Positions 1 to 7,167 of a stretch of DNA of 9,988 bases are shown here, piece after piece. Positions within the stretch are counted from its first letter, which is position 1. Each line of letters begins with the position of its first letter. The notes under the pieces are model-generated. The model was not told the origin of the DNA. It made no database searches and saw only the letters and a list, made by a program, of their open reading frames with translations. The translations under genes and the position numbers were made by a program. This DNA comes from JBJXHB01 sp046160725 (GTDB lineage Bacteria; Pseudomonadota; Gammaproteobacteria; Burkholderiales; Burkholderiaceae_C), in contig JBJXHB010000506.1 in assembly GCA_046160725.1 (NCBI GenBank), positions 1 to 9,988 of the forward strand, written 5' to 3'.

Positions 1-2442
1 CACGCCCAGCAGCTTGACCGGGGAACGGCGACGCTGCTGACCGGCCGGCGCGAACGCGAGCTGCAGGTTCAGCCGGATGCCGCGCGCTCGACCTGGCGCC
101 TGGTGCCGGTGGATGGCCGGCCCATCCCGCCCGGCCGGCACAGCATCCGCCTGGCCTGGCGCGGCCAGGTCCAGGCCACGGACTCCGGGCTGTTTGTCGT
201 CGAGCACGGCGGTGGCGCGGCCCCCAGCCGCATGCTGGCCACGCAGTTGCAGGCGGTGTTCGCACGGATGGTGATGCCGGTGATGGACGAGCCGGTGTTC
301 CGCACCGTCTTCGAGGTCTCGGTGCGGGCGCCGCAAGGCCTGGACGTGGTGTCGAACATGCCGCGGGTGGCGCAGCGCGACAGCCCCGCTGGTGGCCGCA
401 GCTGGACCCTGCACCGCTTCGCGCCCACGCCACCGATGCCGAGCTATCTGGTGGCGCTGGCCGTGGGTCGCTTCGACCGCGTCGAGGGGCGCGCCGGCAA
501 GGTGCCGGTGGCCATCCTCACGGCGCCCGGCAAGGGCCCGCAGGCCGCCTATGCCCTGGAAGCCACCCAACAGCTGCTGCCCTGGCTGGCGGACTACTTC
601 GGCCAGCCCTATCGCCTGCCCAAGCTGGACCAGCTGGCGGTGCCGGGCGTGCGCGACGGGGCCATGGAGGACTGGGGGCTGATCAGCTACTACGAGACGC
701 TGCTGCTGTGGGACCCGCGGCGCAGCACGCCGGCGGCGCAACGCGCCGTGTTCTCCATCATGGCGCACGAGATCGCGCACCAGTGGTTCGGCAACCTCGT
801 GTCGCCGTCGGGCTGGAACGAGATCTGGCTGAACGAGGCCTTCGCCACCTGGCTGGAGCGCAAGGCCACGCACCACTTCAACCCGGCCTGGAACACCCCG
901 TTGTCGGTGCGCCGGGACATCGAGCGGGTCATGCAACGCGATGCCGGGCCCGCCAGCCGCGCCATCCGCGGCGCCCCGCTGGCCGAGAGCCGCGTCTTCG
1001 ACGTCTTCGACAACGTCACCTATGACAAGGGCGGGTCGGTGCTGTCGATGGTCGAGCAATGGGTCGGCGAGCCGCGCTTGCGCCGCGGACTGCGTGCCTA
1101 CATGGCCGAGCGGCAGATGAAGCCGGCCACGGCGGGCGACCTGTGGCATCACATCGGCCGCGCGGCCGGGCGCGATGTCGGTGCCATGGCCCGCGGCTGG
1201 ACCGACCAGACCGGCTTGCCGCTCGTCAGCGTGGCCACCCGGTGCGAGGACGGGCAGCTGCGCATCGACCTGGCGCAGCAGCGGTTCAGCGAGGCGCCGC
1301 TGGCACCGCAGCGGTGGCCGATCCCGGTGCAGCTGGCGCGGGGCCCTGCCCTGCGCACCGTGATGCTGGACGGCCCCACGGCCAGCCTGCGCTGGGGGCC
1401 GTGCGACGGCGCGCCGGTGCGTGCCAATGCCGGCGCCGCGGGCTACTACCGCGTGGCCTATGACGAGGGCTCGCGGCAAGCCCTGGCGCCGACATTCGCG
1501 GCGCTGCCGGCCCCCGACCAGCTGGCGCTGTTGAGCGACAGCTTCGCCCTGGCCGGCGTAGCGCGGCAGGACCTCGCCGGCCACCTACCCTGGTGGGCCG
1601 CACTGCCCGCGCCGCGCGACGCCGGCGCTGCCATGCTGTGGATCACCGCACTGGACCAGGTCGACGAGATCGGGAAGATGCTGGCCGGCGCGGCGCCCGA
1701 GGCCGAACTGCGGCGTGTCCACCAGGACCTGTTGCGCCAGGCACTGCAGGCCGTGGGCTGGGACGGACCGGCCGATGAGCCGGCCGAGTTGCAGGGCCTG
1801 CGCCGACGCGCCATCGCCGAGCTCGCGCGCACGGGGGATGCGCCCACGCGTGCCGAGGCCGAGCGCCGCTTCGAGGCCGCCATGGACCTCACCAGCGGCA
1901 TGCCGGGCGCGCTGCGCCGCACGGTGCTGGCCGCCGCGGGCCCGGCCGCGGACGCGGCCCGCGTCGAGCGGCTGCTGGCCGCCATGTCCGCTGCCGGGCG
2001 CGAAGACGACCGATGGTTGTACTTCCAGGCCCTGGCCCAGGTGGGCGAGCCCGCGCTGATCGAGGCCCTGCTGGACGCCGCGGTCAACGGCCGCCTGCCC
2101 CGCACCCAGGCGGGCGCGCTGCCGGGCGCCCTGTCCTGGAACGCGCAGCGTGGCGCGCAGGTCTTCGCGCATCTGCTGCGCCACTGGCCGGCCTGGAAGG
2201 CGCTGGTGGGCGACGGGCTCTTCGGCGCCCTGCCGTGGCTGCTGCCCAAGGCGGCCTGGCACAGCGTCGATGCGGACATGCCGCAGCGCCTGGCGGCAGC
2301 CCAGCGGCAGCACCTGGGCGAAGCGGGCGACACGCCGGTGGCGCAGGCCGTTGCCGCGATCGACGCCCGCAGCCGCTGGCGTGCGCGAGAGGTGGAGACG
2401 CTCGGCCCGGCCCTGCAGGGCTGGCGCAGGGCGGCGCCCTGA
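1..2442 (+). CDS. M1-family zinc aminopeptidase, 5'-truncated by window edge
   Basis: The reading frame is open from base 1 to the TGA at 2440-2442, giving 813 visible codons. The GTG at 103 lies inside a continuing frame, so the true start is before the window. Visible hallmarks of gluzincin M1 aminopeptidases, numbered from the first visible codon, are the exopeptidase motif GAMED (220-224; usual form GAMEN), the zinc site HEIAH (256-260) with the third ligand Glu279 in LNEAF 18 residues later, and the catalytic-type Tyr341 in NVTYDKGGSVL. The remaining half, with a GYYRVAYD segment at about 481, fits the beta-sandwich plus helical ERAP1_C domain. The enzyme should remove N-terminal residues from peptides. 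Family members are about 850-900 residues, so only a short N-terminal piece (possibly with a signal peptide) is missing. Its 3' end faces the hsp20 gene, 22 bp away. Family call is firm; substrate preference and location are unknown. Confidence 0.95.
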   Translation, partial: HAQQLDRGTATLLTGRRERELQVQPDAARSTWRLVPVDGRPIPPGRHSIRLAWRGQVQATDSGLFVVEHGGGAAPSRMLATQLQAVFARMVMPVMDEPVFRTVFEVSVRAPQGLDVVSNMPRVAQRDSPAGGRSWTLHRFAPTPPMPSYLVALAVGRFDRVEGRAGKVPVAILTAPGKGPQAAYALEATQQLLPWLADYFGQPYRLPKLDQLAVPGVRDGAMEDWGLISYYETLLLWDPRRSTPAAQRAVFSIMAHEIAHQWFGNLVSPSGWNEIWLNEAFATWLERKATHHFNPAWNTPLSVRRDIERVMQRDAGPASRAIRGAPLAESRVFDVFDNVTYDKGGSVLSMVEQWVGEPRLRRGLRAYMAERQMKPATAGDLWHHIGRAAGRDVGAMARGWTDQTGLPLVSVATRCEDGQLRIDLAQQRFSEAPLAPQRWPIPVQLARGPALRTVMLDGPTASLRWGPCDGAPVRANAGAAGYYRVAYDEGSRQALAPTFAALPAPDQLALLSDSFALAGVARQDLAGHLPWWAALPAPRDAGAAMLWITALDQVDEIGKMLAGAAPEAELRRVHQDLLRQALQAVGWDGPADEPAELQGLRRRAIAELARTGDAPTRAEAERRFEAAMDLTSGMPGALRRTVLAAAGPAADAARVERLLAAMSAAGREDDRWLYFQALAQVGEPALIEALLDAAVNGRLPRTQAGALPGALSWNAQRGAQVFAHLLRHWPAWKALVGDGLFGALPWLLPKAAWHSVDADMPQRLAAAQRQHLGEAGDTPVAQAVAAIDARSRWRAREVETLGPALQGWRRAAP

Positions 2443-2464
2443 GGCGTCGGCCCCGCGCCGCGAC

Positions 2465-2842
2465 TCAGCTCACCTGGACGGCGATCTTGCGCGGCTGCGC
2501 ATGGTCGGCCTTCGGTATGCGTACCCGCAGCACGCCCTGGCTCAGCTCGGCGCTGACCTTGTCGGCGTCGAGCTCCTTGCTCAGCGTGAAGGTGCGCCGG
2601 TAGGCCGCGCGCGTGACCTCGGCATAGCTGGCTTGCAGGACCTCGGGCGTGGACAGGGCCATCTCGGCCTCGATGGTCAGCTGGTCATCGTCGACGCGCA
2701 GTTGCAGCTTGTCCCGGGGCGCGCCGGGCATGTCCGCATACAGCGTGATGCCGTGGGCGTCCTCGATCACATCCACCAGCGGCAGCAGGGCCGGTTGCGG
2801 GCGCTCGGCGGCGCGGTCGGGCATGGTGTTGACGGTGTTCAT
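2465..2842 (-). CDS. Hsp20/alpha-crystallin small heat-shock protein (second gene of pair)
   Basis: A 125-residue small heat-shock protein, an ATP-independent holdase that binds unfolding proteins in the cytoplasm. The alpha-crystallin domain spans about residues 21-111, with the family signature GVL at 103-105 (AELSQGVLRV) and a C-terminal I-x-V anchor (IAV, 120-122) that in the family docks neighbouring subunits. The frame could begin at a GTG at 2863, but ATG 2842 is preferred: AAGGAG at 2854-2849 (minus strand) sits 6 nt before it, and the GTG would overlap the upstream gene's stop. It lies 17 nt downstream of the other hsp20 gene and is probably co-transcribed and translated after it. 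The N-terminal arm is short (about 20 residues) and the two paralogues differ clearly, so they may form mixed oligomers (inference). Confidence 0.93.
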   Translation of the reverse strand: MNTVNTMPDRAAERPQPALLPLVDVIEDAHGITLYADMPGAPRDKLQLRVDDDQLTIEAEMALSTPEVLQASYAEVTRAAYRRTFTLSKELDADKVSAELSQGVLRVRIPKADHAQPRKIAVQVS

Positions 2843-2859
2843 GGTGCTCTCCTTCGGGT

Positions 2860-3300
2860 TCACTGGATCGGGATGCGGCGCGGCTGTACGGCGTCGCGGC
2901 GCTTGATGCTCACCCGCAGCACGCCGTCCCGGTACTCGGCGCTGACGCCATTCGGGTCGATGTCGTCGGGCAGGTTCACGACGCGGCGGAAGCGCCCGGC
3001 AAAACGCTCCTGCATGTGCAAGGTGGCCCTCCCGTCGTCCGGAGCGTCATGCCCCTTGCGCTCGCCCGACAGGGTGAGCACGCCGCGGTCGAGGTTGAGC
3101 TCGATCGTCCCCGGGTCCAGGCCCGGCGCGAAGGCGTGGACCTCCACCGACGACGGTGTGGTGCCCACGTTCAACGCCGGATAGCCGCCACGCCCCGGCC
3201 CGCGGATCGCCGGCGAGACATCGAACATGCCCTGCATCTCGCGCTGGAGCCGATCCAGGTCGGCAAACATGTCGCGCGGCAACAAGCTTCTGTACAGCAT
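2860..3300 (-). CDS. Hsp20/alpha-crystallin small heat-shock protein (first gene of pair)
   Basis: A 146-residue small heat-shock protein. The N-terminal arm (1-39) has an amphipathic stretch MFADLDRLQREMQGMF typical of class A bacterial Hsp20s. The alpha-crystallin domain covers about 40-133 with GVL at 126-128 (AEYRDGVLRV), and the C-terminal tail carries the classical I-x-I motif (IPI, 143-145) that bridges dimers in oligomers. The frame stays open upstream to 3360, but ATG 3300 is chosen because GGAGAA (3312-3307, minus) is 6 nt before it and homology begins there. It is the promoter-proximal gene of a two-gene operon, and its TGA overlaps none of the next gene, which starts 17 nt later. 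It is divergent from cbpA, with a candidate sigma-32 promoter between. Role: cytoplasmic holdase in heat and other protein-unfolding stress. Family call is secure; assigning it to IbpA or another named gene is not. Confidence 0.95.
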   Translation of the reverse strand: MLYRSLLPRDMFADLDRLQREMQGMFDVSPAIRGPGRGGYPALNVGTTPSSVEVHAFAPGLDPGTIELNLDRGVLTLSGERKGHDAPDDGRATLHMQERFAGRFRRVVNLPDDIDPNGVSAEYRDGVLRVSIKRRDAVQPRRIPIQ

Positions 3301-3358
3301 GGTCAGTTCTCCATTCGGTGTGCTGCTCCGGCGGCGGAATGCCGCCCGACAAGACCCC

Positions 3359-3387
3359 ACTTCGGGACCGGATGGCCGGAAATCAAG
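3359..3387 (-). promoter_or_regulatory. candidate sigma-32 promoter for the hsp20 operon
   Basis: On the minus strand a CTTGAT -35-like element (3387-3382) is followed after 15 nt by CCCGAAGT (3366-3359), which resembles the heat-shock -10 consensus CCCCATnT at five of seven fixed positions. Transcription would start near 3352, giving a leader of about 50 nt before ATG 3300. The spacing equals that of the opposing cbpA candidate. The match is moderate, so this rests partly on context (a heat-shock gene downstream). Confidence 0.4.
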
Positions 3388-3388
3388 A

Positions 3389-3421
3389 CCCCCTTGAAGA
3401 TCGGTACCCGTGGCGTCATAT
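3389..3421 (+). promoter_or_regulatory. candidate sigma-32 promoter for cbpA-cbpM
   Basis: CCCCCTTGAAG (3389-3399) carries the heat-shock -35 core CTTGAA (3393-3398) and, from memory, equals the -35 region of the E. coli groE heat-shock promoter. After a 15-nt spacer (also the groE spacing) comes CGTCATAT (3414-3421), matching CCCCATnT at five of seven fixed positions. Transcription would start around 3427, just before the GGGAGA ribosome-binding site at 3430-3435. Its -35 lies 5 nt from the opposing hsp20 -35, so two polymerases could not easily occupy both at once. Confidence 0.55.
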
Positions 3422-3444
3422 GCCTTTGCGGGAGATCAAATCCA

Positions 3445-4440
3445 GTGGAGTTCAAGGACTACTACGCGGTTCTGGGCGTCGCGCGCGACGCCGATGCGGA
3501 CGCCATCAAGAAGGCCTATCGCAAGCTCGCGCGCCGGTACCACCCCGACGTCAGCAAGGAGCCGGATGCGTCGGCACGCATGAGCGAGGTCAACGAGGCC
3601 AACGCCGTGCTGTCCGATCCGCAGCGGCGGGCGGCCTACGACGCCGTCGGCCAGGGACCGCGCCCCGGCGAACCCTTCGCGCCTCCGCCCGGCTGGGACG
3701 ACGGTTTCGAGTTCTCGGGCGGCGGAGTCGATGGCATGGACGCCAGCGCCTACAGCGACTTCTTCACCCAGATGTTCGGCCGCGCCGGCGCCGGCCGGCG
3801 CCGCCAGCCGCATGCCGGGCGCAGCGATGGCGCGTCGATGCACGGCGAGGACCACCATGCCCGCGTCACGCTGGACATCGCGGACGCCTACCGCGGCGCC
3901 GTGCGGCAGGTGACGCTGCGCAGCCCGCACGTCGACGACCAGGGCCGGGTCACGCTGCAGCACCGCACGCTGGAAGTGAAGTTCCCGGCCGGCGTGCGCG
4001 CGGGGCAGTTGATCCGGCTGGCCGGACAAGGCGGTGCCGGCATCGGCGGCGGGCCGGCCGGCGACCTGCTGCTCGAGGTCCATTTCAGCCCCGATCCCCG
4101 CTTCCATGTCGATGGCGCCGACCTGTCGACGGATCTTCCAATCGCGCCGTGGGAAGCCGCGCTCGGCGCCGTGGTCCCGGTGGGGCTGCCCGACGGCAGC
4201 ACGCTCAATGTGCGCGTGCCCGCCGGCGCCCAGAGCGGGCGTGTCGTCACGGTGCGAGGCAAGGGCCTGCCGGGCAAGCAGGCCGGCAACCTGGACTTGC
4301 GGCTGCGCGTCATCCTGCCCAGCGCGCTGGATCCACGCGCCCGCCCGTTGTATGAACAGATGGCGCGCGAGCTGCCTGACTTCGACGCCCGCAAGGTCGC
4401 AGCGTCAGAGGCCGCCGGCGAGCCCACAGGCGGAGGATGA
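3445..4440 (+). CDS. cbpA: CbpA-type J-domain co-chaperone (DnaJ family, no zinc finger)
   Basis: A 331-residue J-domain protein, the co-chaperone that delivers clients to DnaK and stimulates its ATPase. The J domain is at about 4-67 with the essential HPD at 33-35 (YHPDVS). A Gly/Phe/Asp-rich linker at about 71-130 follows, then two beta-sandwich client-binding domains (about 136-212 and 213-295) ending in VTVRGKGLPGKQAGNLDLRL. There is no Cys-rich zinc finger (no cysteine at all), which separates it from DnaJ and fits CbpA (E. coli CbpA is about 306 residues). The start is GTG 3445, with GGGAGA at 3430-3435 nine nt upstream and the J domain beginning at once. The frame is open further upstream, but that stretch is antisense to hsp20 and has no homology. 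The linker is longer than usual. The adjacent cbpM confirms the assignment. Confidence 0.95.
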   Translation: MEFKDYYAVLGVARDADADAIKKAYRKLARRYHPDVSKEPDASARMSEVNEANAVLSDPQRRAAYDAVGQGPRPGEPFAPPPGWDDGFEFSGGGVDGMDASAYSDFFTQMFGRAGAGRRRQPHAGRSDGASMHGEDHHARVTLDIADAYRGAVRQVTLRSPHVDDQGRVTLQHRTLEVKFPAGVRAGQLIRLAGQGGAGIGGGPAGDLLLEVHFSPDPRFHVDGADLSTDLPIAPWEAALGAVVPVGLPDGSTLNVRVPAGAQSGRVVTVRGKGLPGKQAGNLDLRLRVILPSALDPRARPLYEQMARELPDFDARKVAASEAAGEPTGGG

Positions 4441-4445
4441 AGACC

Positions 4446-4748
4446 ATGCGCCACATCGATCTGTCGACGACGATGGCCGAGACGCTGCTGTCGCTGGACG
4501 AACTCTGCCGCGCGACCACCGTGCATCCGCAATGGGTGCTCGAGCGCATCGGCTCCGGCCTGCTGGCGCCGGCACGGGCGGATGCCGACTCCTGGCTCTT
4601 CGAGACCGTGGCCGTGGAACGCGTTCGAAGCATGGTCCGCCTGGAGCGGGACTTCGACGCGGCACCCGAACTGGCCGCGCTGGTGGCGGACCTGGAGAGC
4701 GAGATCCGCCGCCTGCGCACCCGGTTGCGCCGCCTCGACCGGGCCTGA
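4446..4748 (+). CDS. cbpM: CbpM-like modulator of CbpA (MerR-like helix-turn-helix fold)
   Basis: A 100-residue protein matching the size and pattern of CbpM, the small protein that binds the J domain of CbpA and blocks its action with DnaK. The N-terminal part (LLSLDELCRATTVHPQWVLE, from residue 14) is a MerR-type helix-turn-helix-like segment; the middle has the conserved W-x-F (W50, F52) and the C-terminal half (about 68-98) is a charged helix with ESEIRRLRTRLRRL. Two ATGs are possible. ATG 4437 overlaps the cbpA stop as ATGA, but GGAGG (4432-4436) then touches the start codon. ATG 4446 lies 9 nt after GGAGG and is preferred. Either way the gene is translationally coupled to cbpA. DNA binding is not expected from what is known of the E. 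coli protein. Confidence 0.9.
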   Translation: MRHIDLSTTMAETLLSLDELCRATTVHPQWVLERIGSGLLAPARADADSWLFETVAVERVRSMVRLERDFDAAPELAALVADLESEIRRLRTRLRRLDRA

Positions 4749-4930
4749 CGCTGCGCGTGCCGCAACACCTCGGCCTCGGCATCGCGCCGGATCCCCTCCA
4801 CGTCGCAGGGCCGGATGGTCGCGTGACCACCGTGCCCGGGCAACAAGCCAGACCCACACGGGACAGCCCCAACCAGTCGCCGCACCGGTTGCCGTAGAGT
4901 GCCCCCTCCCACCCACGGAGGCCAGGACCG
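4749..4930. other. intergenic gap between cbpM and the DUF1185 operon
   Basis: A 182-bp stretch without a supported gene. It holds a small inverted repeat (TGGTC, GCGT loop, GACCA, about 4817-4830), too short to call a terminator, and a weak -10-like TAGAGT at 4895-4900. That element would put transcription just upstream of the GGAGG (4917-4921) of the next gene, but no convincing -35 partner is present. No convincing terminator for cbpAM is visible. Confidence 0.4.
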
Positions 4931-5485
4931 ATGTCGTTGCTGCAATTGCGCAAGCTGGTGATCCAGCTCGAGGAGACCCACCGCGAGGCCGGGCGTGCCG
5001 TGTCGCCGGCCACACGCAAGGTGACGGTGGCGGCGGTGATCGCCAACCCGTATGCCGGCCGCTATGTGGAGGACTTGGCACACCTGTACGACCTGGGCGC
5101 CGAGGTGGCCGCGCTGCTGGCCGAGCGCGGCGTGGCGGCACTGGGCGTGGCGCCGGACGATGTCACCGCCTACGGCAAGGGCGCCATCGTTGGCACCGCA
5201 GGCGAGATCGAGCATGCCGCCGCGCTGCTGCACCCGAAGTTCGGTGCGCCGGTGCGAAAGGCCGTGCACAAGGGCGAGGACATCATCCCCTCGACCAAGA
5301 AGCTCGGCGGCCCAGGGTCGGTGATCGTGATGCCGGTGACCCACAAGAATCGGATCTGGAACTTCGACGACATGGACGCGGCGGAGATCACCATCCCCGA
5401 CGCGCCGCACGCCGACGAGGTGGTGGTGGCACTGGTGCTGGCCATCGGCGGCCGGCCGCTGCACCGCATCCAGCCGGTGAAGTGA
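4931..5485 (+). CDS. DUF1185 / 'amino acid synthesis' family protein (PF06684-like)
   Basis: A 184-residue protein recognised as the AA_synth (formerly DUF1185) family by segments such as VIANPYAGRYVEDL (from 37), AYGKGAIVGTAGEIEHAAALLHP (from 80) and VMPVTHKNRIWNFDDMDA (from 133). From memory, the first structures of this family showed a variant of the Bacillus chorismate mutase fold as an oligomer and suggested a role in amino-acid metabolism; no reaction is established. It is full length and soluble, with no signal peptide. The ATG follows GGAGG at 4917-4921 by 9 nt. It heads a tight operon: the EthD gene starts 7 nt after its stop and an aminotransferase follows. That context fits a role in processing an amino-containing metabolite, but the substrate cannot be read from the sequence. 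Confidence 0.85.
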   Translation: MSLLQLRKLVIQLEETHREAGRAVSPATRKVTVAAVIANPYAGRYVEDLAHLYDLGAEVAALLAERGVAALGVAPDDVTAYGKGAIVGTAGEIEHAAALLHPKFGAPVRKAVHKGEDIIPSTKKLGGPGSVIVMPVTHKNRIWNFDDMDAAEITIPDAPHADEVVVALVLAIGGRPLHRIQPVK

Positions 5486-5492
5486 GCGCGGC

Positions 5493-5795
5493 ATGTTCAA
5501 GGCGATCATCCTGCTCACGCGGCGCGAGGACATGACGCGCGAGGCCTTTGCCGACTGGTGGCTGCACGCGCATGGCCCGATGGCGCGCCAGCTGCCGGGG
5601 CTGCGCAAGCTGGTGTTCAACCTGGTCGGCTCGGACGCCGGCGTCGACGGTGTGTCCGAACTCTGGTTTGACGACCAGGCCGCCTTCGAGGCGGCCTATG
5701 CCAGTGACATCGGCCGGCAGGTCGCGGCAGACTCGATGGCCCACGTGGCCCGGCGCGAGCGCTTGCTCGTGGCCGAGCACCTGCAACTCGGATGA
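5493..5795 (+). CDS. EthD-family small protein (dimeric alpha-beta barrel)
   Basis: A 100-residue protein of the EthD type: start MFKAIILLTRREDMTREAFADWW, then HGPMARQLPGLRK (27-39) and a C-terminal half with VSELWFDDQAAFEAAYAS (54-71). These are the usual EthD landmarks (F-x-x-x-W...HGP...pGl, then a W-F-d...a...a stretch). Proteins of this ferredoxin-like fold are small dimers found beside many degradative operons, acting as accessory proteins or as small lyases/isomerases/monooxygenase-like enzymes; the exact role here is unknown. It starts 7 nt after the DUF1185 stop with only a weak ribosome site, so translation is probably coupled. The aminotransferase follows 16 nt later. Confidence 0.85.
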   Translation: MFKAIILLTRREDMTREAFADWWLHAHGPMARQLPGLRKLVFNLVGSDAGVDGVSELWFDDQAAFEAAYASDIGRQVAADSMAHVARRERLLVAEHLQLG

Positions 5796-5811
5796 TGAAG
5801 GAGCACCGCCC

Positions 5812-7158
5812 ATGACCACCAATGCCGACCTGATCCAGCGCGACCACCGCGCCCTGGTCCACTCCCTGCACAACCCGGCCACCCACCTGGCCGGCAACGT
5901 GTGGGTGCGCGGCGAGGGCTGCGAGCTGATCGATGCCGACGGCAAGCGCTACCTGGACGCGATGTCCGGCCTGTGGAACGTGACGCTGGGCCACGGCCGG
6001 CGCGAGCTGGTCGACGCGGCCGCACGCCAGATGGGCGAGCTGGCATACGCCTCGCCCTACAGCGGCAACACCAACCTGCGCGCGATGGAGCTGGGCGAGC
6101 GCCTGGCCGGCCTGGTGTATCCCAACATCCGGCGCTTCTTCTTCACCTGCGGCGGCGGCGAGTCCACCGACAGCACCATCAAGTTCGCCCGCTACTACTA
6201 CAAGGCCATCGGCAAGCCGGGCAAGCACAAGACCATCAGTCTGCTGGGCGGCTACCACGGCGCCACGCTGGCGTCGATGTGCGCCACCGGCATGCCGGCC
6301 TACTGGACAGCCTTCGAGCCGCGCATGCCGGGATTCGTGCACATCCCCAACCACGACCGCTACCGCTATGTGGTGCCGCCCGGCGCCGATACCGAGACCG
6401 CCGCCGCCGACGAACTCGAGCGCGCGATCCTGGCCGAGGGGCCGGACACGGTGGCCCTGTTCATCATCGAGCCGGTGTGCGGCGCCGGCTCCTACGTGCC
6501 ACCGGCGGGCTATTTCAAGCGCATCCGCGAGATCTGCGACAAGTACGACGTGCTGCTGGCGGCCGACGAGGTGATCACCGGCTTCGGCCGCACCGGCAAG
6601 ATGTTTGCGCTGGACCACTGGGGCGTGCAGCCGGACCTGATGCAGTTTGCCAAGGGCATCACCAGCGGCTATGTGCCGCTGGGCGGCGTCGGCCTGTCGG
6701 ACAAAGTGGGCGCGGTGCTGGAGCGGCCCGGCGCGGACCCGTGGATGCATGCCCACACCTACAGCGGCCACCCGGTGTCCTGCGCCGTGGCGCTGGCCGC
6801 CATCGACGTGATCGAGCGCGAGAACCTGGTGGCCCGTGCCGCCACGCTGGGCGAGCGGCTGCACCAAGGCCTGCGCCAGGCGCTGGGCACGCATGCCCAT
6901 GTCGGCGACATCCGCGGCCTGGGGCTGATGGCCACCATCGAGCTGGTCGAGGACCGCGCCAACAAGCGTAATTTCGACGCCAGCCGCAAGATCGGGCCGC
7001 AGGTCGTGGCCGCCCTGCGCGAGCGCGGCCTGATCACCCGCGGCCGCGGCGACCACCTCTACCTCGGCCCGCCGCTGGTCAGCACCGAGGCGGTGGTGGA
7101 CCGCATCGTGGCCACCGTGGCCGAGGCGGTGCACGCGGTGCTGCCCGCGGGGCGGTAG
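5812..7158 (+). CDS. class III PLP-dependent aminotransferase
   Basis: A 448-residue fold-type I aminotransferase of class III (omega-amino acid/diamine group), normal in length. It should transfer an amino group, usually from an omega-amino acid or amine, to pyruvate or another keto acid. Visible PLP-site features are the phosphate-binding GGGES (114-118), Tyr148-His149 in GGYHGATLAS that stacks on the ring, Asp252 in AADEVITGFGRTG that holds the pyridine nitrogen, and Lys281 in FAKGITSGYVPLGG that forms the Schiff base. The tail GRGDHLYLGPPL is also typical. The ATG at 5812 follows AAGGAG (5798-5803) by 8 nt; the long open frame upstream of it overlaps the EthD gene and is not used. It is the third gene of the operon and ends 9 bp from the convergent SIR2-cyclase gene. 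Substrate is not assignable from sequence alone. Confidence 0.95.
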   Translation: MTTNADLIQRDHRALVHSLHNPATHLAGNVWVRGEGCELIDADGKRYLDAMSGLWNVTLGHGRRELVDAAARQMGELAYASPYSGNTNLRAMELGERLAGLVYPNIRRFFFTCGGGESTDSTIKFARYYYKAIGKPGKHKTISLLGGYHGATLASMCATGMPAYWTAFEPRMPGFVHIPNHDRYRYVVPPGADTETAAADELERAILAEGPDTVALFIIEPVCGAGSYVPPAGYFKRIREICDKYDVLLAADEVITGFGRTGKMFALDHWGVQPDLMQFAKGITSGYVPLGGVGLSDKVGAVLERPGADPWMHAHTYSGHPVSCAVALAAIDVIERENLVARAATLGERLHQGLRQALGTHAHVGDIRGLGLMATIELVEDRANKRNFDASRKIGPQVVAALRERGLITRGRGDHLYLGPPLVSTEAVVDRIVATVAEAVHAVLPAGR

Positions 7159-7167
7159 GAGTCACCG

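Noticed and set aside
1458..2333. 291-codon minus-strand frame inside the aminopeptidase gene
   Set aside because: Composition is Ser/Ala/Arg-rich without motifs; the plus strand codes for the ERAP1-like domain.
2436..2470. Inverted repeat CTGA/GTCG...CGAC/TCAG between the convergent aminopeptidase and hsp20 ends
   Set aside because: It could be a two-way terminator, but it has a 3-nt bulge and no T-run, and TGA facing TCA arises in any convergent pair with TGA stops.
3301..3360. 20-residue N-terminal extension of the first hsp20 gene
   Set aside because: It contains the ribosome-binding site for ATG 3300 and its sequence is unlike Hsp20 N-termini.
3016..3444. N-terminal extension of cbpA
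   Set aside because: The extra 143 codons are antisense to hsp20 and cross the promoters; GTG 3445 has a ribosome site and begins right at the J domain.
4310..5620. 436-codon minus-strand frame across cbpM and the DUF1185 gene
   Set aside because: It runs through several genes and an intergenic gap, is low complexity (Arg/His/Ser) and has no family signal.
5617..7134. 505-codon open frame on the minus strand, opposite the EthD and aminotransferase genes
   Set aside because: It mirrors two well-recognised genes, its translation is Gly/Ala/His/Val/Gln-rich with no motif, and long antisense frames are expected at this GC content.
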